Part shown: piece by piece, positions 19,508-30,345 of the stretch | Numbering within the stretch: the first letter of the stretch is position 1 | Layout: every line of letters starts with the position of its first letter | Assembly (NCBI GenBank): GCA_031213475.1 | Contig: JARUPZ010000025.1 | Location: 7,884,656 to 7,948,655, forward strand | DNA length: 64,000 bases | DNA from: Nereocystis luetkeana | Taxonomy: Eukaryota > Sar > Phaeophyceae > Laminariales > Laminariaceae | Reading direction: 5' to 3' | Notes under the pieces: model-generated | What the model was told of the DNA's origin: nothing | The model's input: the letters and a program-made list of their open reading frames with translations, nothing else | The model's database searches: none | Program-made: the position numbers and the translations under genes

Positions 19508-22392
19508 GTAAGGGTGGGTAGGTTTTTGGCCTTGCACACCCGTCTTCCAGCAGAACTTACTTGGAACTAGAGAGTGGAACACAACTTCCAGGAAAATACC
19601 TCTACCTCCGACCCCGAAAAGGCGAGAATATTTCTTCGGGATTATATGGTAGTGTACGTAACGGCCAGGCCATTCGATGGGTCGACCCCACTTTGTATAT
19701 ATATATATATATCTTATATATGCATACTACTACAACTAGCAGTGGGTACCTCGACGTAATATAGGGCACGCTAAGGAAATACCCGGTAGCATAGCAAGCA
19801 GTCAAGAGAAGCCACTTCGGCGGGAAGCGCCTTTTCTGAAGTCAAGGCGGCAATATGTACTTCGCACTACACATGTTGCAGAAGAAGAGAAAGGTCTGCC
19901 AGCCAAGAGGTTTTAGTTCGTCCTGTATCACACCTCACGTAAGTCGGGGTGCCAACTACTACTGCTACTGTACTGTGTCGACATCAAGTCAGCGCATCAG
20001 TTGAAGAGGAAGATCCAGCCAGAGACCAGGTATGTTTTGCTCCAAATTGAACCGACGCCGTTGTGTTCGATCGTTTACGTCTCTCGGGTGAACTCGACAA
20101 TGGATCACGTGAAACATTTGTTTTTCGTTGGCGTAGTGTCGTACACCGGGTAGGCTCGTTTGTGGAAGACCTAGTTTGGAAGGAATAAGGTGCCCACTCA
20201 TTTACTCGGTTCTAAATTGTGCACTTACTACGCGGGTGTTACACCGCAGGTTAGATTGTAGACTACGAATTTCGCGTCGTGGGGTACTGTGCGATTCCCT
20301 GGCGTACCGCTTGCATAAAAAACCGTGTCGGCAGTTGAATTCCTGTGGAGTTGTTCACAACAACAGGCTGATTGTTGCAGGTTCTACGAGTTGCATGAGA
20401 TAGTCGGGGTGTTTGGACGCAGCTCATCTTGTCACTTCGTGCGGAATAGCTCTAGAGATCAGTGGGCAGGGATACCATGAAGGCCGCCGGATGCTTCACA
20501 CGTGATTTTTCATTCTGCTCCGTGTTATACTTCTAATCTGGTGGACTGTTATTTCATTATACCCTGCAGTGAGCGCATAAGACAGCTAGCTGCTACGTCT
20601 TGCGTAACCACAACCTGTCCTGTGGAATTGTCGAGGTTGCTTGCGGGTTTCGGGTTATTGGCGATTTCCTTTTGAAGTTCGGCAACGCAGATGCATCTCT
20701 GTCTCCTTGCGATTGTTCATGTGCACGTGTGACACCGTGTCGCGTGATGATTGCCGTGCCTCGTGGGCTAATGTTTTGAGGTTGTATGTTGCGAGGTTTT
20801 CGCGATGGTCCCACATACCCCCCTCTTACGATTGGTGGTTGGCTGCATACGTAAGGCATTACGGGATCCGGGATCACTGAACACATACATGCAATATACT
20901 CTAAACTATGTCCTGGGTAGGTCCTAATGGTGCCTGTACTCACAAGTTCGAATGAAAACAAAGCGAGACGCAATGATCGAGATATATATGTTACTGGTGT
21001 GGTTGGGCTAAACGTCAACGACCGTTCATATATCTGCGATCCCACTATCCAGAGTCTGCCTTTTTTTCTCACTCTAAAATCGCCCCTCTCCATGTACACG
21101 TCCGCGCGCTTCTTCATCGTCCACCGTTCGAGATGAGGCCAATACTAGGCATATACTACCGCGATAAAGATCGTAGTAGGGCGAAACGGTTTAGACTCGT
21201 GACCCAACGACCACCGCTGTAGACGCACCTACCTATCAAATGAAAGCGGTACGATGCTACCTATTCCTCCGATGTTATTCCCGACCACTTGTTTTTTATA
21301 CTCCAATTATGTGTCGTTCTTGTCACCGTTTGTTCTTCTTCCGCTTTAATGGTTACATCGGGAAGGTTCATTGTAATATTTGTCCTACGGTTCCTAGCCC
21401 CAGCCCGGTTGTGAATTCGGAATCGATTTCTCAAACGAACATACATACACGGTGCTTATCAGGCGACACCGGCGGATGGATGTGTGCTTCAGCTTGATCA
21501 TCCAGGATATGAACACACCAGACGCGATTATTTCCACTCTTTCTTGGTCGCTGCAACACTGTCATTCATTGGTCGCCTGGAACATCTACCCCGTGCCATG
21601 TTGATTTGCGAAAGCACCTGGTTTGTGCATTACCCCCTTTGTTGCAACACAATCTCCTACACTGTTGACTGCATCATCAGGCATATATATGGTTATATGT
21701 GGTAGGTGTCAAATAAATTTCGGACAAGTAACCATGTTCTGGGATATTTCGAAACTATCGCCTTTTCCCCGGTATGTATGTGCACAACGAGTAATACCTC
21801 ACCACGCCCTGTGATTCGATACTTGACAATCTATTTCGCTCGAAATCAGGTTAAATTGGGTGAAAATGGGCGTGCGTCCGGATAAATCCAATCGTTGCAC
21901 GTACGCTCTCTCCCATACCCCGCCCGCCAATCGTCTTCTTCTGCCACAACGCTGAACAAACATCGTGTGGACTCCGCGCTGTTACGCTTCCTCCCTGCCG
22001 TGAATGCTACGTGAAGTGCAATACGACACAATATCGACGATTGATCGCTTAATCGTTTTTGTAATGCCCGACAACCCAACGTAGCAGGGTCTGGAAGAAA
22101 TCACGGCATCCTTTCCTTGCAATGGTGACGATCAGACAACACTTACTTAGACTAAGTGTGAAAAAGCGAGTGGATTGTGGGGGAGTTATTGGAAAAAACC
22201 CCACTATTAATAATAGTAGTGCCTAAAGGACTGACGTCAGTACCAAACGCAGCGCCAAAGCCTTTCAGCACGTACGTGTCTCTTCGCGGCGTTGACGCAC
22301 CACGAGTACGCGTTCGCATGTCTCGAGAAGCGCATGGATTACCTCTAACACCGCAGCTGAAGTAGTGTGACGGTTGTGCTACAATAGGGGGG
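19508..22392. other. Intergenic, no gene supported
   Basis: ORFs up to 196 codons (22152-22742, minus) show no recognisable domain or codon bias. A (TA)n run lies at about 19696-19714. No MITE or RNA gene was recognised. Confidence 0.4.
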
Positions 22393-22410
22393 GCATGATA
22401 ATAATAATGT

Positions 22411-22441
22411 AATATATATATATTATATATATATATATTGT
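22411..22441. repeat. AT-rich palindromic (TA)n tract
   Basis: ATATATAT with short TTAT interruptions. Confidence 0.85.
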
Positions 22442-22888
22442 AGAATGCCCGTGAATCGACCATACATAGCATAGGCCAATACTTTAGAGTCTGACACTTT
22501 CTAACACCCAGTTGCTGCGTCGAAGCACCGTCACCGTGATGAGCTTTATCACAAAAAATGGTGCTGCGTTCATCTACCATAATATTTAAGTAAGTGCGCG
22601 TATTATATATAGCTAGCTGTTGGTCAGCTTGACATTCATTTCTGCTGGTTCTCCGCAAGAAGATCGCTTGACCTTGCCGCGTCTGGAAAAACAGCATGCT
22701 GCAACCGAGAGCGACCGGAAGAGTATTTGGTTGACACCTCACCTGAAATAACGTCAGAATGGCAAACGCGCCCGCCCTCTGTATGTAGTAACATGACGAT
22801 TTTGGGGGGAAAACTTCTGCTCTTTTTTTTATGTCGTATGTATGACGTTATATCTTGGTTTGAAAGACCCCTGTCCCGCCTTTTGGGC

Positions 22889-22890
<2 letters not shown>

Positions 22891-22941
<51 letters not shown>
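22891..22941. repeat. (TA)n microsatellite
   Basis: About 25 TA units. Confidence 0.95.
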
Positions 22942-22944
<3 letters not shown>

Positions 22945-22967
22945 TGTGTTCACAGCGCTCGGGTTCG

Positions 22968-23245
22968 GTTCCGTTTTGATATTTTCTTTTAGGTTGTACT
23001 CTAAATCAGGTATATCTGATCCAATATGGGCCAAAGCAAAGTGAACAGCACACACACACGCCAGAAGCCCTGTCATTGGCCAGCCTCACATTGTACATGT
23101 TTTCACGTGTTTACTTTTTGAAATTTGCCAGTTACAAGTTAGTTGCCAGTTACACCTCGACTTGTCTAGTTTTGCTTTTGACTATTATTGTTACTGCCGG
23201 ATTTTCGACCAATCAGAGAGGCCACACGTGCAATATGTCTTCTCT
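22968..23245 (+). repeat. Unknown 1-kb repeat 'RepA', diverged partial copy
   Basis: Shares in order with 41690-41890: CAGGTATA, GGCCAAA, ACACACACxCCAG(A/G)AGCCCTG, TTGGCCAG(C/G)CTC and AACCAATCAGAG-type GGCCA(C/T)ACGT blocks. Heavily diverged. Confidence 0.5.
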
Positions 23246-23768
23246 GCATATATTATATATCAGAGAGGCGGTCTCCGGTCTCTCCGTTGCCATTCTTCCT
23301 GGTGCCCCTATTTTTTCTGTAATATATATATATGTCAAAACTCGACTGCTCCGGTCGCGCCACCTTCCCCTTACAAAGACGTTTCATATAGAGCATCCCA
23401 CCCGGCAAACTTCATCAATCAGCAATAATAGAGGCCTACATACACCGAGAACATAATAATAACTGGTTAACCTCACGCACGCACACTCATGTGTTTCCGA
23501 CGGCGGAAAAAACACGTTCGCGGGCGATGAGGGATGTCTCCCGCGCGTTCTCCCGTCTTTTTTTCTACGTCAGAGTTGCATAAGCCGAGAAAATACTGTG
23601 GACATAGAAGTACCTTGCTGTCAGCAAGCAGCAGAACAGCTGCGGCAGCCTCGGCCTCGCGGTTCTAGAGAGAAGAGTACCCCAGTGGCGTCATATATCT
23701 GCTTCACGTATTTCAAGTCTTCTTCAAGACTAAGTGTCTGTTCGTCACGTCAGACCGTTGTTCCCCAC
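23246..23768. other. Intergenic, nothing recognised
   Basis: No supported ORF or repeat. Confidence 0.4.
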
Positions 23769-24122
23769 GGTCGCCCCGGTGGTTCAAGTGGTGAACCTCG
23801 AATTCTACTTGTTTGAGTCCTGGGTTCGAGCCCCAGGAGGGTCGGACATTTTACTTTATTTGCAAAAATAAAAGTAAAAAAGGATTCAATTGTTGAGAGC
23901 GCCTTGCAGCGTGGGTAGGCACAATTCGATGCGAGTCGACAAGGAAGGGAAGAAAAAGCTGAAATCTTCTCGCGATGAAAATGAAGGCACGTGCCGTAGC
24001 GGGAAGGAGGTAGAAGAGCCTGCTATGTGACCCCGGATCTGAGTTACGAGTTGGAAGGAGAGAGAGAGAAGAGGATGTGCGAAGATAATAAATGGGATGA
24101 GCGAAAAAAAACAAAAAAAAAA
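23769..24122 (+). mobile_element. tRNA-headed SINE, copy S1
   Basis: The head GGTCGCCCCGGTGGTTCAAG contains an A-box-like GGTGGTTCAAGTGGT and a B box GGTTCGAGCCC about 40 bp on, the two internal RNA polymerase III promoter elements. A body of about 250 bp follows and then an A-rich tail. Full-length compared with the other copies. SINEs of this plan rely on a LINE for mobility. Confidence 0.9.
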
Positions 24123-24196
24123 CAATACGACACCCAGTATCAAACAGTGTGCCCGCCGATTCATCAATCTTCTAGAGTGTCGAGCTCTGTGGTCAC

Positions 24197-24305
24197 AAAA
24201 CTATCATCGTAAATAGGACTAAATGCTGCGAAGGATAATAATAGCGGAATATATCGCGTTTTTGTTATACCGGAAGTCTTATTTACTACGTGGTCCCCTG
24301 TAATA
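24197..24305. mobile_element. GGGGGACC-family MITE, copy M2 (decayed)
   Basis: GTAAATAGGACTAAAT near the left end and CTTATTTACTACGTGGTCCCC at the right end fit the family; the left GGGGG end is lost. Confidence 0.45.
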
Positions 24306-25557
24306 CGGCACAGACGTAAAATAGATTTTGAAGCTGAAGGCGGAGTAGACAGTTCAATGTCATCCCGTCGTACGTGGTATTGGGTGCAACAGGGACGGCG
24401 TAGTAAGCATTTCTACAGAAAAACGGGTAAATTGAAGAATCCAAACAATAGAAGAAGAGAGGAAAAAATATTCGGAAAATGATGGAGATGTTGTGCTGCA
24501 TGAACTATGCCATACTTTGTGTTGGGTGTTGGGCATTCAACCTCTAGCAGAAACAGCCTATTCCCCGAAACAACTGAAAGCTTGCTGTCTCGTCATGCCG
24601 AAGAGATAAGGCGTGAGTGGGAACACACAGGCAGCAGAAAATACTGGTGTGACTGCCGTTCGCCACACTTGGTGCCGGCTTTGCTGCCTGATGATGGCTC
24701 CGTTCTCCTCTGTTGCTCCTCGCCTAGGTAGTTGTTGTGTTCTCCGTTTGCAATACATCATTTATTTGTAGCAGCAATAACACAAGCTAGTGGTCCACAG
24801 GTTCAAGATAGGCTTCAGCAAAATCGTCACCAGCATATTAGTCGGCTCGACCTGTATGCGCAGTAACGGACTCTACCAAACTGTGTGCAACCCTAACTCT
24901 GAGCCCTGCGGATCTTATTGATCGAGGCGGGTCTTTCGGCCGCCCAGAATGTGTTCCGGAAAGACGCCACCCAACCACGCGGCGGTGCCGTGTCACTGCC
25001 CCGGCTGACCTCCAGCAACCCGTAGAGTAGTGAGACTTGAAAGGGGTCGCAAAAAGGGAGTTCGGCAAAAGTCTGCACCAACACTGCTTGCTGTGAGAGA
25101 GACCCCTGCTGCTGCTCCTGTATGCATGGCACGGTCAGGACTACAAGTAAGTAGAGCTGGGGTGATGGTGAGGCCCGGGGTCGGTCGTGTTGGTCTGGAC
25201 GGATGTGCACAGTTGAAATTGACAACACAAGTAAGGTCCTGTACAAAAGTTTTGTGCAGACAGCTTTTGCGCATCGTGGGCGCGTGTAGCGCGGAAAGAA
25301 AAGCAAGAAGTACAACATGCTGCACGACTACGCTATGTATACAGAAACGCGCCACTAAAGATGTGAGTCCAATTGCAACTCTGTCTCTGAATGTAAATAC
25401 CGTTTTGTTGGGAAAAATAAGAGTATCGAAATCCTTATACTTGAGAACAGAGAGTTAGAGATAGGTGTTTAGACCCCACAATGGTAACGGACTCCTTCTA
25501 ATGGAGAGGTCAAGGAAAAGGAACTGATGTATGTGCAATCCACAACATCCACCCTGT
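24306..25557. other. Intergenic, no supported gene
   Basis: Around 24880-25460 both strands have 140-codon ORFs and a donor-like CAAGTAAG, but no family, codon bias or exon chain could be established. Confidence 0.35.
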
Positions 25558-25644
25558 CAGAACTGCAGTCCCGTTTCGCGGACAAACTACTCGGAGTTTG
25601 AGTGGATTGTCCCGAACACGGGACTGCAGCTCTAAGAGGGTTAA
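25558..25644. mobile_element. Foldback element P90, copy 4
   Basis: AGAACTGCAGTCCCGTTTCG pairs with CGAACACGGGACTGCAGCTCT, and GGACAAACT pairs with GGATTGTCC; it ends AGAGGGTTAA. Confidence 0.7.
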
Positions 25645-25919
25645 AATATCAATCAACCACGAGTGAGTATGAATAATAAATGTTCAATAAGAAAGTAATT
25701 TCAGGAAATCTCGGAAACCGCGTCCTTTGTCGGTGACGTCAAAAAAAGCTACCTGGTACAGCTGTGAAAACTCGCATTCGCTTGAGATACGATAACATCC
25801 TGTTTCGGCAAATAAGCCTCCTGGAAATTATTGTATTATTTTATTATTTCCTATCTGGCAGCAGTGCATACATTCCAGTTTTCAATACCTGGTATGAAGT
25901 ATTCATACTCGTATATGTC

Positions 25920-26262
25920 GGTCGCCCCGGTGGTTCAAGTGGTTAACCTCGAATTCTACTTGTTTGAGTCCTCCTGGGTTCGAGCCCTAGGAGGGTCGGA
26001 CTTTGACTTTATTTATTTGCAAAAATAAAAAAAAGGGATTCAATTGTTGAGAGCGCCTTGCAGCGTGGGTAGGCACAATAATTAATTCGATGCGAGTCGA
26101 CGAGGGAAGAAAAGGCTGAAATCTTCTCGCGATAAAAATGAAGGCACGTACCGTAGCGGGAAGGAGGGAGAAGAGCCTGCTATGTGACCCCGGATCTGAG
26201 TTACGAGTTGAAAGGAGAGAGAGAAGAAGATGTGCGAAGATAATGAATGGGATGGAAAAATA
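25920..26262 (+). mobile_element. tRNA-headed SINE, copy S2
   Basis: Same head and body as the 23.8-kb copy, with a 3-base insertion after GAGTCC before the B box. The tail runs into an A/T-rich tract. TATATGTCG before and TATATGACG after may be a target duplication, but the A/T richness makes this uncertain. Confidence 0.9.
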
Positions 26263-26340
26263 TATATATTTATATTTATATATATATATGACGCTCGAAG
26301 TGTTGTCGAACACGAAAATTCTTGAATGTTCGTAATAATA

Positions 26341-26436
26341 CGGGCGACCATCGTAAATAAGACCGAGTATTTCGTTATTAAATAGTAAAAAAAGCGAAAT
26401 ACATAATCTCCGTCTTCACCGTAGGTCCTACCAGGT
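26341..26436. mobile_element. GGGGGACC-family MITE, copy M3 (decayed)
   Basis: Contains TAGTAAAAAAAGCGAAAT and GTAGGTCCTA matching the 27.2-kb copy; its right part holds a TACCAGGTA insertion. Confidence 0.55.
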
Positions 26437-26437
26437 A
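26429..26437. repeat. TACCAGGTA scar-like insertion
   Basis: CACCGTAGGTCCTA-CCAGGTA-TTTATTAC compares with CACCGCAGGTCCTATTTACTAT at about 27266-27287: 7 bp added, flanks otherwise 19 of 22 identical. Confidence 0.85.
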
Positions 26438-26556
26438 TTTATTACGGGGGACCATAGTTAGTAGAACCTGTGGTATACATAAAAACTTAGATATTTAACC
26501 ATTTTTACTATTTAATAAGAATATTTGGTCCTATTAACTATGGCCCCTCGTAACAG
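26438..26556. mobile_element. GGGGGACC-family MITE, copy M4
   Basis: Starts TTACGGGGGACCATAGTTAG and ends with the inverted GGTCCTATTAACTATGGCCC. It is directly adjacent to M3. Confidence 0.75.
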
Positions 26557-27182
26557 TATGGCCTCTCGTGATAGTGGATTTCGTTTTCATGAAGGTGTGT
26601 ACTGCATCACTTTTGTTTCTCGAACGGATGTAAAAAAGGGCATTGACTGTGTTCGCCACATGTGGCATCATGCCCATTGAGTTAAACGAGCATCAACTTT
26701 GATATGGAGTAACGACAACACGTGAATCATCGTAAGCTAAAGCAAAGAGGGAAGTAAGCATATACATACCTGGTACAGTAGAAGGTAGATGTACTTTTTT
26801 TTGTGCGTAGGTGTCCTTTGTTTTCGGGTGTTTCCTCTCTCAGGAATGTTTGGGGTGATCAACGCTTCAGAATATCCATCATGCCGCACACTGTGGGATG
26901 GCAAGCATAGGAATAATACTGACAATACTCCAGGAAAGTAAGTAAATGTGATGCTCTTCCGGGCTGTAGACATCATAGACACCATCATCTACCACCTCCG
27001 AAGAACCCGGTACCACTGCTCACATAGCACAACCAGAACTATAGTACTGTAGTATGTATTTGCATCGATTTGTACACGTTTTCAGTATAGAGGCAGTTAG
27101 TTCGTCTGCACAAATAAGCAATACGATGGTACGCGGGGGGATGACCCCATTCTTTTTTTTTACGAGTTTTCAAACGAAGTAT
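26557..27182. other. Intergenic, nothing recognised
   Basis: Short ORFs only; one TACCTGGTA motif at 26767-26775. Confidence 0.4.
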
Positions 27183-27300
27183 CACGGGGGACCATATTAA
27201 ACGGGACCAAATATTGTTAGTAAAAATAGCGAAATATATACCCTGGTATATACTTGATTGAGTGCACCGCAGGTCCTATTTACTATGCCCCCCCGCAACG
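27183..27300. mobile_element. GGGGGACC-family MITE, copy M5
   Basis: CACGGGGGACCATATTAAAC at the left; GGTCCTATTTACTATGCCCC at the right. A variant insertion TACCCTGGTA lies in the middle. Confidence 0.7.
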
Positions 27301-28019
27301 GGAGTAGTATAGTGCAGTGGTCAGAGTCCTGCTAAGGTTGTGAAACCGATCGAAATCAAAATCCCCGCACAAGACGAACCGAAATTGAGGCGGGAATTTG
27401 GAAGGTGACTTAGGGGGAGAAACCGGATTTTTGGGCCGCGGAGGCAAGGGCACATGTTTGTGTTCTTCTTGCCAATACTCCGATGGCTCTGCTATAGGTA
27501 CCAGTCGACTGCCCAGCACTCCCACAGCGCCCATGCCGAGTGGAGTACAAATCTTGAAAAAATACGAGCTCTATGGTTGAATCACTAATAGTTACTATAC
27601 GTAGGCGCCTGGCGCGACGGTTTTCACAATCACTGTTTGGCAGTAAAACGAGATGAAAATTAGTCGGGGTGCCTGCGTTACCTACCTGGCATTCGCTCGA
27701 GGGATCATCAGTGTGCCGGTACAGTGTTATCACACAATGCCTACTCGCATCGGGGTTTGTCGTTTTTTCTATGAATAGGTGATGGAATCAACCAAAGTTT
27801 GCGTTGTCTCTGTTTTTGTTTTGCCTTTCTCTTTAAATTTTTTCGGTAGATCGATGTGGTTGGTGTGTTTTTATTTTGTGCTTGTCGTACCAGTGTGGTC
27901 CCCACATTCCACCATTTTTCATGCTCCCCGACATAAACACAACCAGTGTACGTGCAGATTCTTCAAATCCTATTGCGAGGGTCCTGCGGTATGTGTGTGT
28001 GTGTTCTTCACATTTTTTA
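27301..28019. other. Mostly unannotated; possible LINE-end fragment at its right
   Basis: No supported gene. ACAACCAGTGTACGTGCAG and ATTCTTCAAATCC at about 27939-27970 match the minus strand of the LINE 3' end (CGGCACGGACACTGGTTG). Confidence 0.4.
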
Positions 28020-28832
28020 TTTTTTTTTTCTCTTTCTTGCGCTGACTCTCCGTGATTTTCATGTTATTTTTTTCTCTTCCTCTTCCTTTTCTGATTGATA
28101 AGCCGTACTGAAGGAGCCGTGTGGCGTGGTTGGAAGACGAACCTGCTCTGCTCGTTTCGTATTGTCTGACGCCAAGGGGCTGGGCATAGTTGACGAACGC
28201 AGGGCGCCACACAGGGCGGAGACGGCAGTCTGGGTAGCAAGGTACCAGGCGGATTAGCAAGGAGAACCTGGCTATACTACTCGTACCACAAGCTGCTGCC
28301 GTCACCTGGAAGGTGCTTTGGGCTTTGGTCTGCCTGTTATTTCCCCTTTGTTATTTTTCCTTGTTACTTTTTCCCTTGGTTCTTTGTCTTACTCTGTTCA
28401 CAAGCAGTGGTGTTTTTTCATATTTAATTTTATTTTCCTTCTTTTCTCAAGCTCGTTCTTTTTCAAGTGTTGGCCACCTCGCCTGCGGGGGGGGGGCACG
28501 GCAGATTGTTTCTCTTAGATTTTGCTTTCATTTTTCTTCTTTTTCTCTTTCAATTTGTCTACATTGTTTTTGTTTTCTCTTTGATTGTTTCTTTTCGTTT
28601 CACTATTTCATAGATTGCGTATGTCGTGCCTGTCGTATCTAGTATGATGACATTGCTTTGCATTGCCCACTGCAGTGCACACTGCACACGTGGCAACGTG
28701 GTATCTCTGTGGCGTAGCTTTGTGACCACAGAACTTGTATCTCTTCTAGGATTGAAGAATCGGCACGGACACTGGTTGTGCTGGATGTCGACGGGTAGAA
28801 AGAACGGTTTAATGTGAAGAACACACACACAT
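28020..28832 (+). mobile_element. 5'-truncated LINE copy (3' UTR only)
   Basis: Nearly identical over some 800 bp to 40505-41300, the region after the LINE ORF: same TTGCGCTGAxTCTCCGTGAT start, TCTGACGCCAAGGGGCT, CCACCTCGCCTGCGGGGGGG and GAAGAACACACACAC end. A dead-on-arrival, 5'-truncated copy is the usual product of target-primed reverse transcription. Confidence 0.85.
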
Positions 28833-28874
28833 ACATATATATGTCATTAAACCGTTCTTTCTACCCGTCGACAT
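28785..28874. repeat. Perfect 30-bp inverted repeat with 30-bp loop
   Basis: 28785-28814 is the exact reverse complement of 28845-28874 (ATGTCGACGGGTAGAAAGAA...). The left arm is the 3' end of the LINE copy; the right arm is the same segment inverted, so two LINE ends sit head to head across an (AC)n/(AT)n spacer. Confidence 0.95.
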
Positions 28875-28890
28875 GCGGTACAGACATACA

Positions 28891-28906
28891 TACCTGGTAC
28901 CTGGTA
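28891..28906. repeat. Double scar-like motif TACCTGGTACCTGGTA
   Basis: Two TACCTGGTA units share a TA, as if the second insertion used the TA made by the first. Confidence 0.7.
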
Positions 28907-28916
28907 TATATATATA

Positions 28917-29005
28917 TATATCTGGTAGGACCTACCGTACACACAAAACCTTCATATTCACCATTTTTTCCAATAATTTTCGTTCCTATTTTCTATGGTG
29001 CCCCC
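28917..29005. mobile_element. GGGGGACC-family MITE, copy M6 (decayed)
   Basis: TAGGACCTACCGTACACA, ATTCACCATTTTTTCCAATA and TTCCTATTTTCTATGGTG follow the family order; the GGGGG ends are damaged. Confidence 0.45.
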
Positions 29006-29173
29006 CAATATCGAGATACAAATAACGTGGCCGCAAACGTACACGCTGCACACAGCCATGCTGATTACTCTTGGTATACTTTTGACTAGCACAACAAGCA
29101 GAGTAGACGATGAACTATAATAATAACTGCCATATATATATCCTACTGGATACGACATGCACGGCATTTATTT

Positions 29174-29367
29174 ATTTATTTTTTTGCTCATCCCATTTAT
29201 TATCTTCGCACATCCTCTTCTCTCTTTCCTTCCAACTCGTAACTCAGATCCGGGGTCACATAGCAGGCTCTTCTACCCCCCTTCCCGCTACGGTACGTGC
29301 CTTCAATTTTATCGCGAGAAGATTTCAGCGTTTTCTTCTCTCGTCAACTCGCATCGAATTGTGCCTA
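29174..29367 (-). mobile_element. 5'-truncated tRNA SINE, copy S5
   Basis: The minus strand carries only the body, from AGGCACAATTCGATGCGAG to CGAAGATAATAAATGGGATG, followed by an A-rich tail. The tRNA-like head is missing. Confidence 0.85.
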
Positions 29368-29498
29368 ATACATTGTACTAAAGAATAAAAACAAAAGAAA
29401 GAACAAAACAAAACCAAAGAAGAAGAGTACGACGGCATGGCATGGAATTCTCGACTATTATTAATACACGTGTTCTGCATGCATTATTGTGTATTGGA

Positions 29499-29760
29499 CC
29501 GGCGTCCCCGGTGGCTTGGTAGGTGGTCCGCGTGCCTATCAAACCCAAGTTCGTCGGTTCGAGTATCACCGAGTACATACATGTAGGAGGGACTTTTGTT
29601 CTTCGAATGAAGATGGGGTTAGATTATTAGCGGAAAGTGATTATTAATAGCGGCAGCATTCAATCAAAATAGACGAGCGGTAGTGAGAATGCCGAACCCT
29701 AAATGTGCGAGATAAAAATGAAGATACGCGCCGGCGGGGAGAAAGGAGAATACATATATA
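29499..29760 (+). mobile_element. Second SINE family with a different tRNA-like head
   Basis: CGGCGTCCCCGGTGGCTTGG is followed by an A-box-like TGGCTTGGTAGGTGG and B box GGTTCGAGTATC, and differs from the S1-S4 head. Yet 29703-29753 (CGAGATAAAAATGAAG, CGCCGG, GGGGAGAAAGGAGAA) follows the S-family body. It reads as a new tRNA head on a shared body. Confidence 0.6.
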
Positions 29761-30034
29761 TGGCACCCACGTTCTGTAGGTAGGTACCTATGAACACGGC
29801 TTGGCCAGAAGGTCGCTGCGGTGAAAAACCTCCACAGTGCAAAGTAAAAAGAGTGATGATGGCGAAAAAACAAGAAAAAACAGTGCTGCTACTACTACTG
29901 CTGCTGATGTGTCGTGGTTTTGTGATCGCTTATTATCCCTGGGATCTCTCAAGGATGAACAACCAGCACGGATACTGCTGCGCGGGATTCTTAGAGTGGT
30001 GCAATAGACGTCGACAGCAGACATAACCTTCTAA

Positions 30035-30345
30035 GGGTCATTCTTATCGGAGAGCATTTTTGTTTACAAATTTGAGACATTTTTTTCGCCCAATTTCTCA
30101 ATCTTCCAGAGCATTTTTTCCAACATTTATTTACGACATTTTTTTCGCGCAATTTTTCAATCTTCTTCCATATTTTCCTGCATTTTTTTTCCCAAAAATG
30201 GGAATGTTAACGAACTTGATATTTTTGCATCTTCTGGAGAATTTCACGAATAGTGACAGAACGCCTCCGTATATTGATACATATCTCCAACTATTTCCAA
30301 ACTTTGGAAATTATGGAAAAAAACGCTCTCCGATAAGAATGAATC
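30035..30345. mobile_element. MITE family T, copy 2
   Basis: The TIRs TCATTCTTATCGGAGAGC (30038-30055) and GCTCTCCGATAAGAATGA (30325-30342) are perfect 18-bp inverted repeats. Longer than copy 1 through an internal duplication around ACATTTTTTTCGC. Confidence 0.88.
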
